Below, piece by piece: positions 1-12,765 of a stretch of 64,000 nucleotides of DNA. Made by a program: the position numbers and the translations under genes. The stretch covers positions 3,844,001-3,908,000 of the forward strand of contig NC_134830.1 of the NCBI RefSeq assembly GCF_004210375.1, given 5' to 3'. The stretch is from Tachypleus tridentatus (Eukaryota > Arthropoda > Merostomata > Xiphosura > Limulidae). Each line of letters begins with the position of its first letter. The stretch's first letter is position 1. The notes below the pieces were generated by a model, which worked only from the letters and a program-made list of their open reading frames with translations, searched no databases and had not been told where the DNA came from.

Positions 1-1537
1 ACCCTGTACATTTCAACAAGACATTGATCTATCTTCTTCAGGTGTACTGACACATCTAGTATGTTCTACCATAATGAATCATTTCCTTATACTTATAAGT
101 TGTTATTTGTCTATCTACTATTACATTAGTATAACTTGCTTCCTTATTCAAGTCTTTTGAATAGTTAAGTATACCACAAATACACCCTTTTCACAATTTT
201 AGTTACAAGAACAACCTAGAAAAAAGTTAACAGATAAATGACACAAGACATTCCTTTAATGAATACATACTAGCTTTCGTTTACTGGGTCATATTTCACT
301 AATGCCTCTGTAAAGCTTTTCTATCACTATTAAAATAAATATGATCACAAACTCCAAATAAAAAATATTTTAATGTACCTGATGTTTCTTCTCATGGGTC
401 AAAAATACAAAATGATTAAGACTCTGTAGAACAATTTGAGGAAGTTTATATTTTCTTTATTGCAAAATAAACAAATAAATATAATACAAACATGTTTACA
501 CATGAATATACAGTTTATTGTATAAATTTGAATTTAGGGAAGATAATCTTTACATCTGTTTATGACTTTGTTGGCAGTGTCTCCTTATATTTTCATTCTA
601 AATAATAATTACTTCTTTCTAAAACTAATTTCACAAGGTATTTCAATCAACAGTTCAAGTGTTGAAACATGCTCAACTATAGTTTTTGTGTAAAGTGCTC
701 AATATCGGTGACATTCTTCAAATCATTCCTGTTGGTAGCAACCGATTTCAGGAACATCTTTGAGCACTATGTATATTCTGCTTCATATGTCACATTTTCA
801 GTGGTACAAGTTTCATCACAACCTCTATATTTTGAATATAATTGTTTGATATTATAATTATTATCTCATACACGACTGATACAAAAACCAACACTTCCTT
901 CTGATCAGAAATCATGTCATAAAAACAAAAACTCAAATCACCAGGTACATTAAAATAGTTTTTTTATCCAGAGTTTGTAAGTGATTTCTAGCCTCCTGTG
1001 TGCACTTACACATCTGAATTAAATAATAGTTTTCTTTATTACATCCTCCAGAACTGCTCCAATAAAAGAATAAAGTCCAACTAACTGGCCTAAAATTTCC
1101 ATGGCAACTCTTATCTTTAAAAACCAGAATGACATATTCAAGACTCCAATCCTACAACACTTGTCCACTCTTCTAACGCACTAAAATAAGACATTCTTAA
1201 ACATATCTGATTTTTGACCTTGTCCAAAATCCCGAGGTAAACCTTGGCTGGCTATGATGCTTTACCTACTTATAATCTTTAAGTGTTCCACTGATCACCC
1301 ATGTATTAACATCTGCATAATTCACCTCAATTCTAATATTTTCCATAGAGTGCCCTGGAGCAGGAATATTACAAATATTTTCTCTTGTAAAAACAGAACA
1401 TAAATTTAAAAGCTCAACTATATTTAAACTATTATTAGCATCCTTTAGGTGTCAAACTCCCCATTCTAATATTTGTCTTTCCATAAAAATACAACAAATC
1501 ATACTTGTTAGTTTTGACAGCATCAACCAGCTGTTCC
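1..1537. other. AT-rich sequence, no gene recognised
   Basis: AT-rich sequence with no exon that I can support on either strand. It lies downstream of the putative minus-strand terminal exon ending at 1538 or 1667, so part of it may be 3' untranslated region. A 62-codon open frame at 669-857 has no recognisable motif and I treat it as chance. Confidence 0.5.
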
Positions 1538-1732
1538 TCACAAGTTATAATCACTAGGCTTGCAATACTTTGGTAAATATTTCATCCTGTCTACCAACTG
1601 AAAGTTCTTAAAGTTATGATACTTATCCTCATATTCACTGATGGAGACAAGAGTGGCTGAATGGGTTTAAGCCCCTGCATTCTTATGTCCCCAAAGTGCC
1701 CTTCTTTCTTGGTCATAAACAATCTTTAACAA
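1538..1732 (-). CDS. putative 3'-terminal exon of an unidentified gene
   Basis: Read on the minus strand, an acceptor (TTTTAATAG) at 1733-1734 opens a frame beginning LLKIVYDQERRALWGHK, which ends at an in-frame TAA (1669-1667). The same frame then stays open for about 42 more codons. That stretch includes EYEDKYHNFKNFQLVDRMKY and ends in YCKPSDYNL before a TGA at 1540-1538. The phase (0) matches the donor of the upstream exon-like block at 2379-2316. Both parts have coding-like composition. I do not recognise the family. The TAA may be the true end, or it may be a nonsense change or sequence error inside a longer exon. Moderate confidence that this is coding, none about function. Confidence 0.45.
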
Positions 1733-1738
1733 CTATTA

Positions 1739-2182
1739 AAAGATACAAGTGATACCACACCTGGTTTGGTGCAAGTTAACAAGAAGATACAAGTGATAGC
1801 ACACCTGGTTTGGTGCAAGTTAACAAGAAGATACAAGTGATAGCACACCTGGTTTGGTGCAAGTTAACAAGAAGATACAAGTGATACCACACCTGGTTTG
1901 GTGTAAGTTAACAACAAGTTACAAGTGATACCACACCTGGTTTGGTGTAAGTTAACAACAAGTTACAAGTGATACCACACCTGGTTTGGTGCAAGTTAAC
2001 AAGAAGATACAAGTGATAGCACACCTGGTTTGGTGCAAGTTAACAAGAAGATACAAGTGATAGCACACCAGGTTTGGTGCAAGTTAACAAGAAGATACAA
2101 GTGATACCACACCTGGTTTGGTATAAGTTAACAACAAGATACAAGTGATACCACACTTGGTTTAGTGTAAGTCAACAAGATG
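1739..2182. repeat. 44-bp tandem repeat, about 10 copies
   Basis: The unit contains 'gatacaagtgatagcacacc' followed by 'tggtttggtgcaagttaac'. The period is 44 bp, from repeated 'agatac' at 1741 and 1785. Units differ at a few positions (dataccac/atagcac, gtgcaag/gtgtaag). The array fills most of the presumed intron between the exon-like blocks at 1732 and 2379. Confidence 0.9.
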
Positions 2183-2315
2183 AAAGATTTAGCATTGAAA
2201 TGACTTGCAGGCCTTTATAGTAAATCAACTCTGATGTACTATTAATTGACTATTTAGACTGTAAAAATATTTATAAGACCAACTGAATAGAACAAAATCA
2301 GAATGATGCATTTAC
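2183..2315. other. intron remainder
   Basis: Unique AT-rich sequence between the 44-bp array and the exon-like block at 2316-2379. Nothing else is seen. Confidence 0.4.
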
Positions 2316-2379
2316 TCTGGACACCAGAGGCAATCCCCAGTCCTCCATAGTCTCCTCTTTATTTTTATCAAACACCAAC
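2316..2379 (-). CDS. putative internal exon of the same unidentified gene
   Basis: Minus-strand acceptor AATTAG at 2380-2381 is followed by one base and 21 codons including EETMEDWGLPLVSR. The block ends in a plausible donor, AGA|GTAAAT. Its phase-0 exit matches the start of the block at 1732. The residues read like protein and not like translated intron, but I cannot name the family. Preceding exons could lie in the assembly gap (2472-2971) or beyond the 37-bp satellite. Confidence 0.42.
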
Positions 2380-2471
2380 CTAATTATGCAATTAACACTA
2401 TTCCCTAAATAACATCTATTTCTTTTACAATCATACCCTTGTTTGTTTTTTGTTTTGTTTTGAATTTCACA

Positions 2472-2971
2472 NNNNNNNNNNNNNNNNNNNNNNNNNNNNN
2501 NNNNNNNNNNNNNNNNNNNNNNNNNNNNNNNNNNNNNNNNNNNNNNNNNNNNNNNNNNNNNNNNNNNNNNNNNNNNNNNNNNNNNNNNNNNNNNNNNNNN
2601 NNNNNNNNNNNNNNNNNNNNNNNNNNNNNNNNNNNNNNNNNNNNNNNNNNNNNNNNNNNNNNNNNNNNNNNNNNNNNNNNNNNNNNNNNNNNNNNNNNNN
2701 NNNNNNNNNNNNNNNNNNNNNNNNNNNNNNNNNNNNNNNNNNNNNNNNNNNNNNNNNNNNNNNNNNNNNNNNNNNNNNNNNNNNNNNNNNNNNNNNNNNN
2801 NNNNNNNNNNNNNNNNNNNNNNNNNNNNNNNNNNNNNNNNNNNNNNNNNNNNNNNNNNNNNNNNNNNNNNNNNNNNNNNNNNNNNNNNNNNNNNNNNNNN
2901 NNNNNNNNNNNNNNNNNNNNNNNNNNNNNNNNNNNNNNNNNNNNNNNNNNNNNNNNNNNNNNNNNNNNNNN
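2472..2971. other. assembly gap of exactly 500 N
   Basis: A run of 500 Ns, a round number typical of a scaffold gap of unknown true size. It sits at the left edge of the 37-bp satellite, so the satellite probably extends into it and broke the assembly. Open frames crossing it are artefacts. Confidence 0.98.
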
Positions 2972-5900
2972 GTAGGACTCTTCCTTCCAGTTTTTTCACA
3001 TAAGACTGTAGAATTCGTCCATCTATTTACATCTCACTCAGAGTGCAGGACACTTCATTCTAGCTACTTCTTACTTAGACTGTAGAGCATTTATTTCTCA
3101 CTCAGAATGTAGAATTCTTCCTTCCAGCTACTTCTTACTAACAGTGTAAAACTCTTCCTTCCAGTTAATTCCTACTGATAGTGTAGAAATCCATCCTTCC
3201 AGTTACTTCTTAATAATAGTGTAGAAATCAGTCCTTCCAGTTACTTCTTACTGATACTGTAGAACTCTTCCTTACACCTACTTCTTACTGATAGTGTAGA
3301 AAGCTTCTTTCTAGTTGCTTCATACTGATAGTGTAGAACTCTTCCATCTAGTTACTTCATACTGATAGTGTAGAATTCTTCCTTCTAGTTACTTCACACT
3401 GATAGTGTAGAAATCTTCTTTCTAGTTGCTTCATACTGATAGTATAGAATTCTTCCTTCTAGTTACTTGATAGTGATAGTGTAGGACTCTTCCTTCTAGT
3501 AATTTCTTATTTAGAGTGTAGGTCTCTTTCTTCCAGTTACTTCATACTGATAGTGTAGAACTCTTCCTTCCAGTTACTTCATATGGATAGTGTGGAACTC
3601 TTCCTTCTAGTTACTTCACACTAATAGTGCAGAAATCTTCCCTCTAGTTACTTCTTACTGATAGTGTAGAACTCTTCCTTCTAGTTACTTCATACTGATA
3701 GTGTAAAATTCTTCCTTCCAGTTACTTCTTAATGATAGTGTAGAACTCTTCCTTCTAGCTACTTCTTATTGATAGTGTAGGACTCTTCCTTCTAGTTACT
3801 TCATACTTATAGTGTAGAATTCTTCCTTCTAGTTACTTCATACTGATAGTGTAGGACTCTTCCTTCCAGTTACTTCTTATTTAGAGTGTAGGACTCTTCC
3901 TTGTAGTTACTTCTTACTGATAGTGTAGAACTCTTCCTTCTAGTTACTTCACACTAATAGTGTAGAACTCTTCCTTCTAGTTACTTCTTACTGATAGTGT
4001 AGAACTCTTCCTTCTAGTTACTTCACACTAATAGTGTAGAACTCTTCCTTCTAGTTACTTCACACTAATAGTGTAGAACTCTTCCTTCTAGTTACTTCTT
4101 ACTGATAGTGTAGAACTCTTCCTTCTAGTTACTTCATACTGATAGTGTAGAACTCTTCCTTCTTGTTACTTCATACTTATAGTGTAGAATTCTTCCTTCT
4201 AGTTACTTCATACTGATAGTGTAGGACTCTTCCCTCCAGTTACTTCTTACTGATAGTGTTGGTCTCTTCCTTCTAGTTACTTCATACTGATTGTGTGGAA
4301 CTCTTCTTTCTAGTTACTTCACACTAATTGTGTAGAACTCTTCCTTCTAGTTACTTCTTACTGATAGTGTAGAACTCTTCCTTCTAGTTACTTCACACTA
4401 ATAGTGCAGAAATCTTCCCTCTAGTTACTTCTTACTGATAGTGTAGAACTCTTCCTTCTAGTTACTTCACACTAATAGTGTAGAACTCTTCCTTCTAGTT
4501 ACTTCTTACTGATAGTGTAGAACTCTTCCTTCTAGTTACTTCACACTAATAGTGCAGAAATCTTCCCTCTAGTTACTTCTTACTGATAGTGTAGAACTCT
4601 TCCTTCCAGTTACTTCTTACTGATAGTGTAGAACTCTTCCTTCTTGTTACTTCATACTGATAGTGTAGAACTCTTCCTTCTTGTTACTTCATACTTATAG
4701 TGTAGAATTCTTCCTTCTAGTTACTTCATACTGATAGTGTAGGACTCTTCCCTCCAGTTACTTCTTACTGATAGTGTTGGTCTCTTCCTTCTAGTTACTT
4801 CATACTGATTGTGTGGAACTCTTCTTTCTAGTTACTTCACACTAATAGTGCAGAAATCTTCCCTCTAGTTACTTCATACTTATAGTGTAGAATTCTTCCT
4901 TCCAGTTACTTCTTACTGATAGTGTAGAGCTCTTCCTTTTAGTTACTTCATACTGATAGTGTGGAACTCTTCTTTCTAGTTACTTCACACTAATATTGCA
5001 GAAATCTTCCCTTCTAGTTACTTCTTACTGATAGTGTAGAACTCTTCCTTCCAGTTACTTCTTACTGATAGTGTAGAACTCTTCCTTCTAGTTACTTCAT
5101 ACTGAGAGTGAAGAACTCTTCCTTCTAGTTACTTCACACTAATAGTGCAGAAATCTTCCCTCTAGTTACTTCTTACTGATAGTGTAGAACTCTTCCTTCT
5201 TGTTACTTCATACTGATAGTGTAGAACTCTTCCTTCTAGTTACTTCATACTGATAGTGTAGGACTCTTCCTTCTAGTTACTTCTTACTGATAGTATAGAC
5301 TCCTTCCTTACAGTTGCTTCATACTGATAGTGTAGGACTCTTCCTTGTAGTATCTTCTTATTTAAAGCGTAGGGCTCTTCCTTCTAGTAACTTCTTATTT
5401 AGAGTGTAGGACTCTTCCTTCTAGTAACTTCTTATTTAGAGTGTAGGACTTTTCCTTGTAGTATCTTCTTATTTAAAGTGTAGGACTCTTCCTTCTAGTA
5501 ACTTCTTATTTAGAGTGTAGGACTCTTCCTTCAAGTAACTTCTTATTTAGAGTGTAGAACTCTTCCTTCCAGTTACTTCTTATTGATAGTGTAGGACTCT
5601 TCCTTCCAGTTACTTCTTATTTAGAGTGTAGGTCTCTTCCTTCTAGTTACTTCATACTGATAGTGTAGAACTCTTCCTTCTAGTTACTTCTTACTGATAG
5701 TGTAGAATTCTTCCTTCTAGTTACTTCTTACTGATAGTGTAGGACTCTTCCTTCTAGTTACTTCACACTAATAGTGTAGAACTCTTTCTTCTAGTTACTT
5801 CTTACTGATAGTGTAGAATTCTTCCTTGCAGTTACTTCTTAATGATAGTGTAGAACTCTTCCTTCCAGTTACTTCTTACTGATAGTGTAGAACTCTTCCT

Positions 5901-8690
5901 TCGAGCTACTTCTTATTTAGAGTGTAGTACTCTTCCTTCCAGTTACTTCTTATTGATAGTGTAGGACTCTTCCTTCGAGCTACTTCTTATTTAGAGTGTA
6001 GGACTCTTCCTTCCAGTTACTTCTTATTTAGAGTGTAGGTCTCTTCCTTCTAGTTACTACATACTGATAGTGTAGAACTCTTCCTTCTAGTTACTTCACA
6101 CTAATAGTGCAGAAATCTTCCCTCTAGTTACTTGTTACTGATAGTGTAGAACTCTTCCTTGTAGTATCTTCTTATTTAAAGTGTAGGGCTCTTCCTTCTA
6201 GTAACTTCTTATTTAGAGTGTAGGACTCTTCCTTCTAGTAACTTCTTATTTAGAGTGTAGGACTTTTCCTTGTAGTATCTTCTTATTTAAAGTGTAGGAC
6301 TCTTCCTTCTAGTTACTTCTTACTGATAGTATAGACTCCTTCCTTCTAGTTGCTTCATACTGATAGTGTAGGACTCTTCCTTCTAGTAACTTCTTATTTA
6401 GAGTGTAGAACCCTTCCTTCTAGTTACTTCACACTAATAGTGTAGAACTCTTTCTTCCAGTTACTTCTTACTGATAGTGTAGAACTCTTCCTTCGAGCTA
6501 CTTCTTATTGATAGTGTAGTACTCTTCCTTCCAGTTACTTCTTATTTAGAGTGTAGGTCTCTTCCTTCTAGTTACTACATACTGATAGTGTAGGACTCTT
6601 CCTTCTAGTAACTTCTTATTTAGAGTGTAGGACTTTTCCTTGTAGCATCTTCTTATTTAAAGTGTAGGGCTCTTCCTTCTAGTAACTTCTTATTTAGAGT
6701 GTAGGACTCTTCCTTCTAGTAACTTGTTATTTAGAGTGTAGGACTTTTCCTTGTAGTATCTTCTTATTTAAAGTGTAGGACTCTTCCTTCTAGTTACTTC
6801 TTACTGATAGTATAGACTCCTTCCTTCTAGTTGCTTCATACTGATAGTGTAGGACTCTTCCTTCTAGTAACTTCTTATTTAGAGTGTAGGACTCTTCCTT
6901 GTAGTAGCTTCTTATTTAAAGCGTAGGGCTCTTCCTTCTAGTAACTTCTTATTTAGAGTGTAGGACTCTTCCTTCTAGGAACTTCTTATTTAGAGTGTAG
7001 GACTGTTCCTTGTAGTATCTTCTTATTTAAAGTGTAGGACTCTTCCTTCTAGTAACTTCTTATTTAGAGTGTAGAACTCTTCCTTCCTCTAACTTCTTAT
7101 TTAGAGTGTAGGACTCTTCCTTCCAGTTACTTCTTACTTTGATGTTAAGACTCTTCTTTCTACTTTTTCTAACTGAAATTGTAGGGCTCTTTGTTCTTGT
7201 TATTTCTCACTTAAAATGTCGGACTCATCCGTCCAGGTACTTCTTATTTAGAGTGTAGGACCCATCCGTCCAGGTACGTCTTATTTAGAGTGTAGGACTC
7301 ATCCATCCAGGTACTTTTTATTTAGAGTGTAGGACCTGTCCGTCCAGTTACTTTTTTTATTTATAGTGTAGGACTCATCCGTCCAGGTACTTCTTATTTA
7401 GAGTGTAGGACCCATCCGTCCAGGTACTTCTTATTTAGAGTGTAGGACTCATCCGTCCAGGTACTTCTTATTTAGAGTGTAGGACCTCATCCGTCCAGTT
7501 ACTTTTTTTATTTATAGTGTAGGACTCATCCGCCCAGGTACTTCTTATTTAGAGTGTAGGACTCATCCGCCCAGGTACTTCTTATTTAGAGTGTAGGACT
7601 CATCCGTCCAGGTACTTCTTATTTAGAGTGTAGGACTCATCCGTCCAGGTACTTCTTATTTAGAGTGTAGGACTCATCCATCCAGGTACTTTTTATTTAG
7701 AGTGTAGGACTCGTCCGTCCAGTTACTTTTTATTTATAGTGTAGGACTCATCCGTCCAGGTACTTCTTATTTAGAGTGTAGGACTCATCCGTCCAGGTAC
7801 TTCTTATTTAGAGTGTAGGACTCATCCGTCCAGGTACTTCTTATTTAGAGTGTAGGACTCATCCGCCCAGGTACTTCTTATTTAGAGTGTAGGACTCATC
7901 CGTCCAGGTACTTCTTATTTAGAGTGTAGGACTCATCCGTCCAGGTACTTCTTATTTAGAGTGTAGGACTCATCCGTCCAGGTACTTCTTATTTAGAGTG
8001 TAGGACTCATCCGTCCAGGTACTTCTTATTTAGAGTGTAGGACTCATCCGTCCAGGTACTTCTTATTTAGAGTGTAGGACTCATCCGTCCAGGTACTTCT
8101 TATTTAGAGTGTAGGACTCATCCGTCCAGGTACTTCTTATTTAGAGTGTAGGACTCATCCGTCCGGTACTTCTTATTTAGAGTGTAGGACTCATCCGTCC
8201 AGGTACTTCTTATTTAGAGTGTAGGACTCATCCGTCCAGGTACTTCTTATTTAGAGTGTAGGACCTCATCCGTCCAGGTACTTCTTATTTAGAGTGTAGG
8301 ACTCATCCGTCTGGGTACTTCTTATTTAGAGTGTAGGACTCATCCGTCCAGGTACTTCTTATTTAGAGTGTAGGAATCTTTCTTCCCGTTGCTTCTCATT
8401 CAGAGTGGAGTACTCTTCCTTCTAATTACTTGTCACTCAGAGTTTAGGACACTTCCTTCCAGTTATTTCACACCAGATTGCAAGAATCTACTTTTAGTTA
8501 CTTCTCACCTTAATGTAAGTCTCTTCCTACCAGTTACTTCTTAGTTACAGTGTATGGATCTTCCTTCCAATTTTTTTTTTTTTTTTCAGAATGTAGGGCT
8601 CTTCCTTGCAATTACTTCTCACTGATAGTGTCGGGTTCTTCCTTCTAGTAACTTCTTGCATAGAGTATTGGACACTTGAGTCCAATTAAT
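2972..8690. repeat. 37-bp satellite array, about 150 copies
   Basis: The unit includes 'gtgtagaactcttccttcta' followed by 'gttacttcttactgata'. The period is 37 bp and is kept across the whole 5.7 kb. From 3.0 to 7.15 kb units are heterogeneous, with several interspersed variants (tactgatag, cacactaatag, tatttagag). From about 7.2 to 8.37 kb they are nearly identical and carry 'catccgtccagg'. The ends (3.0-3.2 and 8.37-8.69 kb) are the most diverged, as expected of array edges. No long open frame results. Confidence 0.95.
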
Positions 8691-10240
8691 TCCACATATA
8701 TTTCACAGTGAAATACTTCTAATATGAGATAATGAAGCAATTGTTTTACTTATAAAAGTGTAAAAACTTATTTTGTGAAATCATATGATTTACCCGAAAT
8801 CTGTATATTTCTTGTTCATAACTGAGATGAGAAAGTGAAGTGTGCCCCAATTAGTAAAATTGTAGCGGATTGGGAAAATATCACTAGCTTGATGGCTTTT
8901 GACAAATGTTTTATAATGGAATTTGATCTATTAAGTGTTAAATAAATTGAAGCTAACAGTACTTAAATACCACAAAGTAGAGAAACGTTTCGAGTGGTAG
9001 CGATTTTTCCATCCGCTGAGAGTAGACCAAAATTATACGACTAATACGAAAACACAAAACAACTCCATTTGCTATGGAACTTGTTTATAATGTCTTTGAT
9101 GGTTTTCTGTGGAACTGGTTTCTAAGGTTTTACTCTTTGCAAGACAATGTGTCTACAATATCAGATAGATAATTGTTGTTATGAGAAAATAAATTGTTGC
9201 ACTTTTCATTTAAATGTTTTGATACAAGTTTAGAAAAACGACCTTACATTCCAGATAAATATAAGATAATATATTTTTTAAACTATGTTTCGCCTTTGCG
9301 GCTTCTTTACGGTTAATATACATAATTGATGTTAAAATATTCGTTAAATTATAAAACTGTTTGTAATGTTCTATTTCTCGAGTCTTCCGTGACGTGCGTT
9401 TAACAATGTGTAAAATATTGTTGTTGTTCTAACTAATTACGTAGCTATACAAACACGTCACATATATTACTTTAATAATTTATATACAATAAAGATTACC
9501 TGTTTCTTTTGACGATTCATTGAGACTAAAACAGATATAAAATCTTTTACACCAAATGCCACATCGTTGGTATTTGTTTTTAAGGATTCCAAACTGAACG
9601 TCGAAGCTAACAAATCGCGTTCATTTTACTCTTATTTTAAAATAGTTTGGTACATAGTTCAGTACCGGTTGTTAGCTTATAATTTCATAGACTTATCGCT
9701 GAGGCATTTTAAATAATCCAAAAATGGAGGCTATTTTAATAAAATAATAAAAAGTAATTCATGAGCAAACTGAAAGGTAATAAATATTTTCCTTTAGACT
9801 AAAACGTTAGTATTTGGTATGTAAGTGTTTGTCTCTGTTACAATAAAAATAAGTTTTTTGTTTGTTTCGAAAATGTACCTGCACCTACCATCTATATGCG
9901 CATGCGTACAAACCAACGTGAGAATACTTTATTATACATTTTAGACAGCCATGTGCTAAAAACACTTAGAAGTGGAACTGCATATTACGGTGTCTAGGAG
10001 TATGTTACAAATCCTCTGTTTCAAAAAGTATTATCGCAGTGAAGAGACTAATTTTACCGTAAATGTTTAAAGAATATTTGCTGTTATATATATTTATGTT
10101 TTACTGTTATCAATTGGCGTACATTTGATGTAGCAAAATATTGTTATATTTGAAATTTATTACTATCCTAATTAATTTTATTTCGTATTCTTAAAAGTAT
10201 ATTAGTTTATATTTATAAATGATCTTTTTTAAAGTGTGAA
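8691..10240. other. unique AT-rich region, possible promoter
   Basis: No gene is certain here. A palindromic NRF1-like site lies at 9897-9907. A minus-strand ATG at 9520 opens seven codons (MNRQKKQ) ending at a donor-like CAG|GTAATC (9500). These could be the 5' end of the unidentified minus-strand gene at 1.5-2.4 kb, but the link is speculative. Confidence 0.3.
9897..9907. promoter_or_regulatory. NRF1-like palindromic site
   Basis: TGCGCATGCGT matches the palindromic core of the NRF1 (ewg in insects) binding consensus, which is common in housekeeping promoters. It stands out in AT-rich sequence. No transcription start can be shown from sequence alone. Confidence 0.3.
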
Positions 10241-10245
10241 GGCAT

Positions 10246-10294
10246 CGGGTTATCCTGAAGATGATGACTTTAGAAAGTCGAAACGTTGTTCTCC
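10246..10294 (+). ncRNA. hammerhead-like core in a Penelope-type terminal fragment
   Basis: CTGAAGA at 10255-10261 matches CUGANGA. A GACTT/AAGTC hairpin and GAAACGTT follow. Four extra bases lie between the core and the hairpin, and the flanks pair poorly as stem I, so this copy is probably inactive. It belongs to the same family of terminal sequences seen at 25.86, 29.64 and 43.43 kb. Confidence 0.4.
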
Positions 10295-12671
10295 ACTTTA
10301 TTAGTAAAAATTTTAATCCCCATACTAGCTGTTCTTAGATACATGCTTTGTGCGAAATTCCAAAACAAACAAACTTAGATACATTATTAGAAATATCAGT
10401 TTTCTCTATCCGATTCACTCAGACAAGGTCATGTAATATTACGACAAGCGGTGAATCATAGTAGTAAGTAACATTTACACCCTAACATACCTTAAGGAGT
10501 TCATGTTATATTACGTGAATCGCTAATTCAAGTAACTGGTTAACATTTGTACTTTAATAAATACTGAGATTTAAAGTCTCTAGTAACGCCATATAGTTTG
10601 AGAACCTAAACACACACTCATGCTTCTTGTTAAATAAATTGGTAGTTTTCAATTAGGCCTACCTTGGTCATTTTTAAATACGCCCACAAGGTACATTTTT
10701 TTATCGTGAGAATACTGAACTTATCACATAGCTTGAAGTGTATCTGAAGGTGATATAATGATAATGGATAATTATTAACCAATTAGAGTGACGATTTTAG
10801 TATTGGCCAACAATTATGATAAGGTAAGACGACTGTAGGCATGTCTTGTACAAAAATTAAAACTATCTAACGTGTATGTGTGTAAATACATATATATTAC
10901 TTTGTTATAACTCAAAAACAAATTAAACAAAAACGATGCATCAACTGGAAAGATCCCAGGTTACAAGCTACAATGTGGGATTACAAAATGTACCCTATGT
11001 TTTGGAGGTGACTCCAAAACAGGAACCACATTGCGGTGGGGATACACCGTCTACCAGTATTAACCTCAATTCGCCAGTCTCACATAAGAACTAAATAGTA
11101 GCATTAGATATAGAATTAGAAATAAAAACTAGGAAAGCGAGATGTGGGTGTTCAAGCCCACAACGCCCCACATCTGTATCACCTTTTACTGCCTGCAGAC
11201 AGTTGTGGGAAGGTGACCCTTCTCCCCAGTAAAGAATTAATTGAAATAAAAAATAAGGTACTACTATTTGGGGGTAAGTAAGATGAAAACTCACCTCTTG
11301 TTGTTAGCTTTTCAGCCCACAATATGGTAGAAAGGCACAACCAAATACAGTATTTCTGAATCTATAAGTGAAAGCCTTTTACTTTTTCAAACACACGACG
11401 ATAATAAGTCACGTTTCGGTTCGTTATACTGGACTTTTAGGTCATTGAGGAGCTGGACAGAGTCAGATACATTTTTAACTACTTCCTTCTAATTAGGACT
11501 CTTTCTCCTCTCTTAAAAAGTTGCGGGGTCTTATCTACCATTGGCTTAAAAAGTGTAGCACATAAGTCGTGAGATATTAAGATGCTGATACAAAAAATAT
11601 CACAGTTGTTTATTTTATAAGTTTTTAAAATTTTAAAACGTGGAATTAATTTAAATGTAAAATTGCTCATGAATAGATTACTTGTTCTAATAAGTTTATC
11701 ATCAAGTGCTGTTGTTCCACGATGCTTCTTTCCCTTTTATCTTCTCTCTGCACCTTCTCTGTGATTAAACACATCACTATCTATACTTTGAGTGGTCCAC
11801 GAATGTTCTTATCTTTTGTTTACACTTAAAACTCATTATTTTATTAATGTTGATAAAACTGACAACAAAATTCACATGCGGAAGAACACACTAGGGAGGT
11901 GTGATACACAATGCCCTTAACAACATCAGATTTCACAGTGCTAAAAATAGTCGCCAAGACGTATCATTTCACAATAACATCAATTTTTACAAAATCTTTC
12001 GCATCTCATGCTAATCAGCATAGCTTGAGATGTCATTCAAATAGTCCTCAAATAATGTATATTGTTACAAAACACATACGTATGGGATAAATGTACCCTC
12101 ATTTCTTTCATCTTTAGGTCTAGTACAATGACTCACATGAAAATCAGTCTCTTAACTCCACAACAGAGTATGGTATGTATCACACAATATGTATCATACA
12201 ACCCGCAACAAGTGGTGATCGTATGCAATAATTCTTAATGTTACAACAGTCTCTGGTATGTGATATACAATTCACTCCAACTAGTTGTCACATACAATAT
12301 TTCTATAGGTTACAACAATATGTGGTAACTGTGCTGCCTCTGCTGGTGGAATTTTGAAGTATTCATCGTATATTATAAAATATTAACTGTATTAAAATGT
12401 ATTTTTCATCTATTTCGCTATTTGTGGATCTTTTTTCAATTTTTCTGTAAACTCACCATAAAATAAATGAAGCTACAATTTTATTTTTAAACATAAATCG
12501 AATCACCGACGTCAAACTCGAAGTAATTGGTATTAATTACACCATTATGGAACCCGCCAACGACTTCCTGAGCAGCATTACAATTTGAAACAGTGACTTG
12601 GATGTAGTCATTATGGTAAGTCCATTTTTTTTTCATATAAACATATATGTATTTAGACTTGAGTGGGACCC
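10295..12671. other. no gene recognised
   Basis: AT-rich unique sequence. A short match to the SINE tail (tgcgaaattccaaaacaaac) lies at about 10,348-10,370. Minus-strand open frames at 11091-11294, 11479-11670 and 12487-12681 have no recognisable motif. They lack splice or codon evidence, so I do not call them. Confidence 0.5.
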
Positions 12672-12765
12672 GTTTTAACACAGGTCGTAGTTTGCTAGTA
12701 ATTCAGTCTTTTGCTAGTCCTATAAGTCATGATACGTTTGTTACATAAAATTTGCTTCACTAAAT

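Noticed and set aside
2298-3085. Open frames of 178-233 codons across 2.3-3.1 kb
   Set aside because: They consist mainly of the 500-N assembly gap, so no coding inference is possible.
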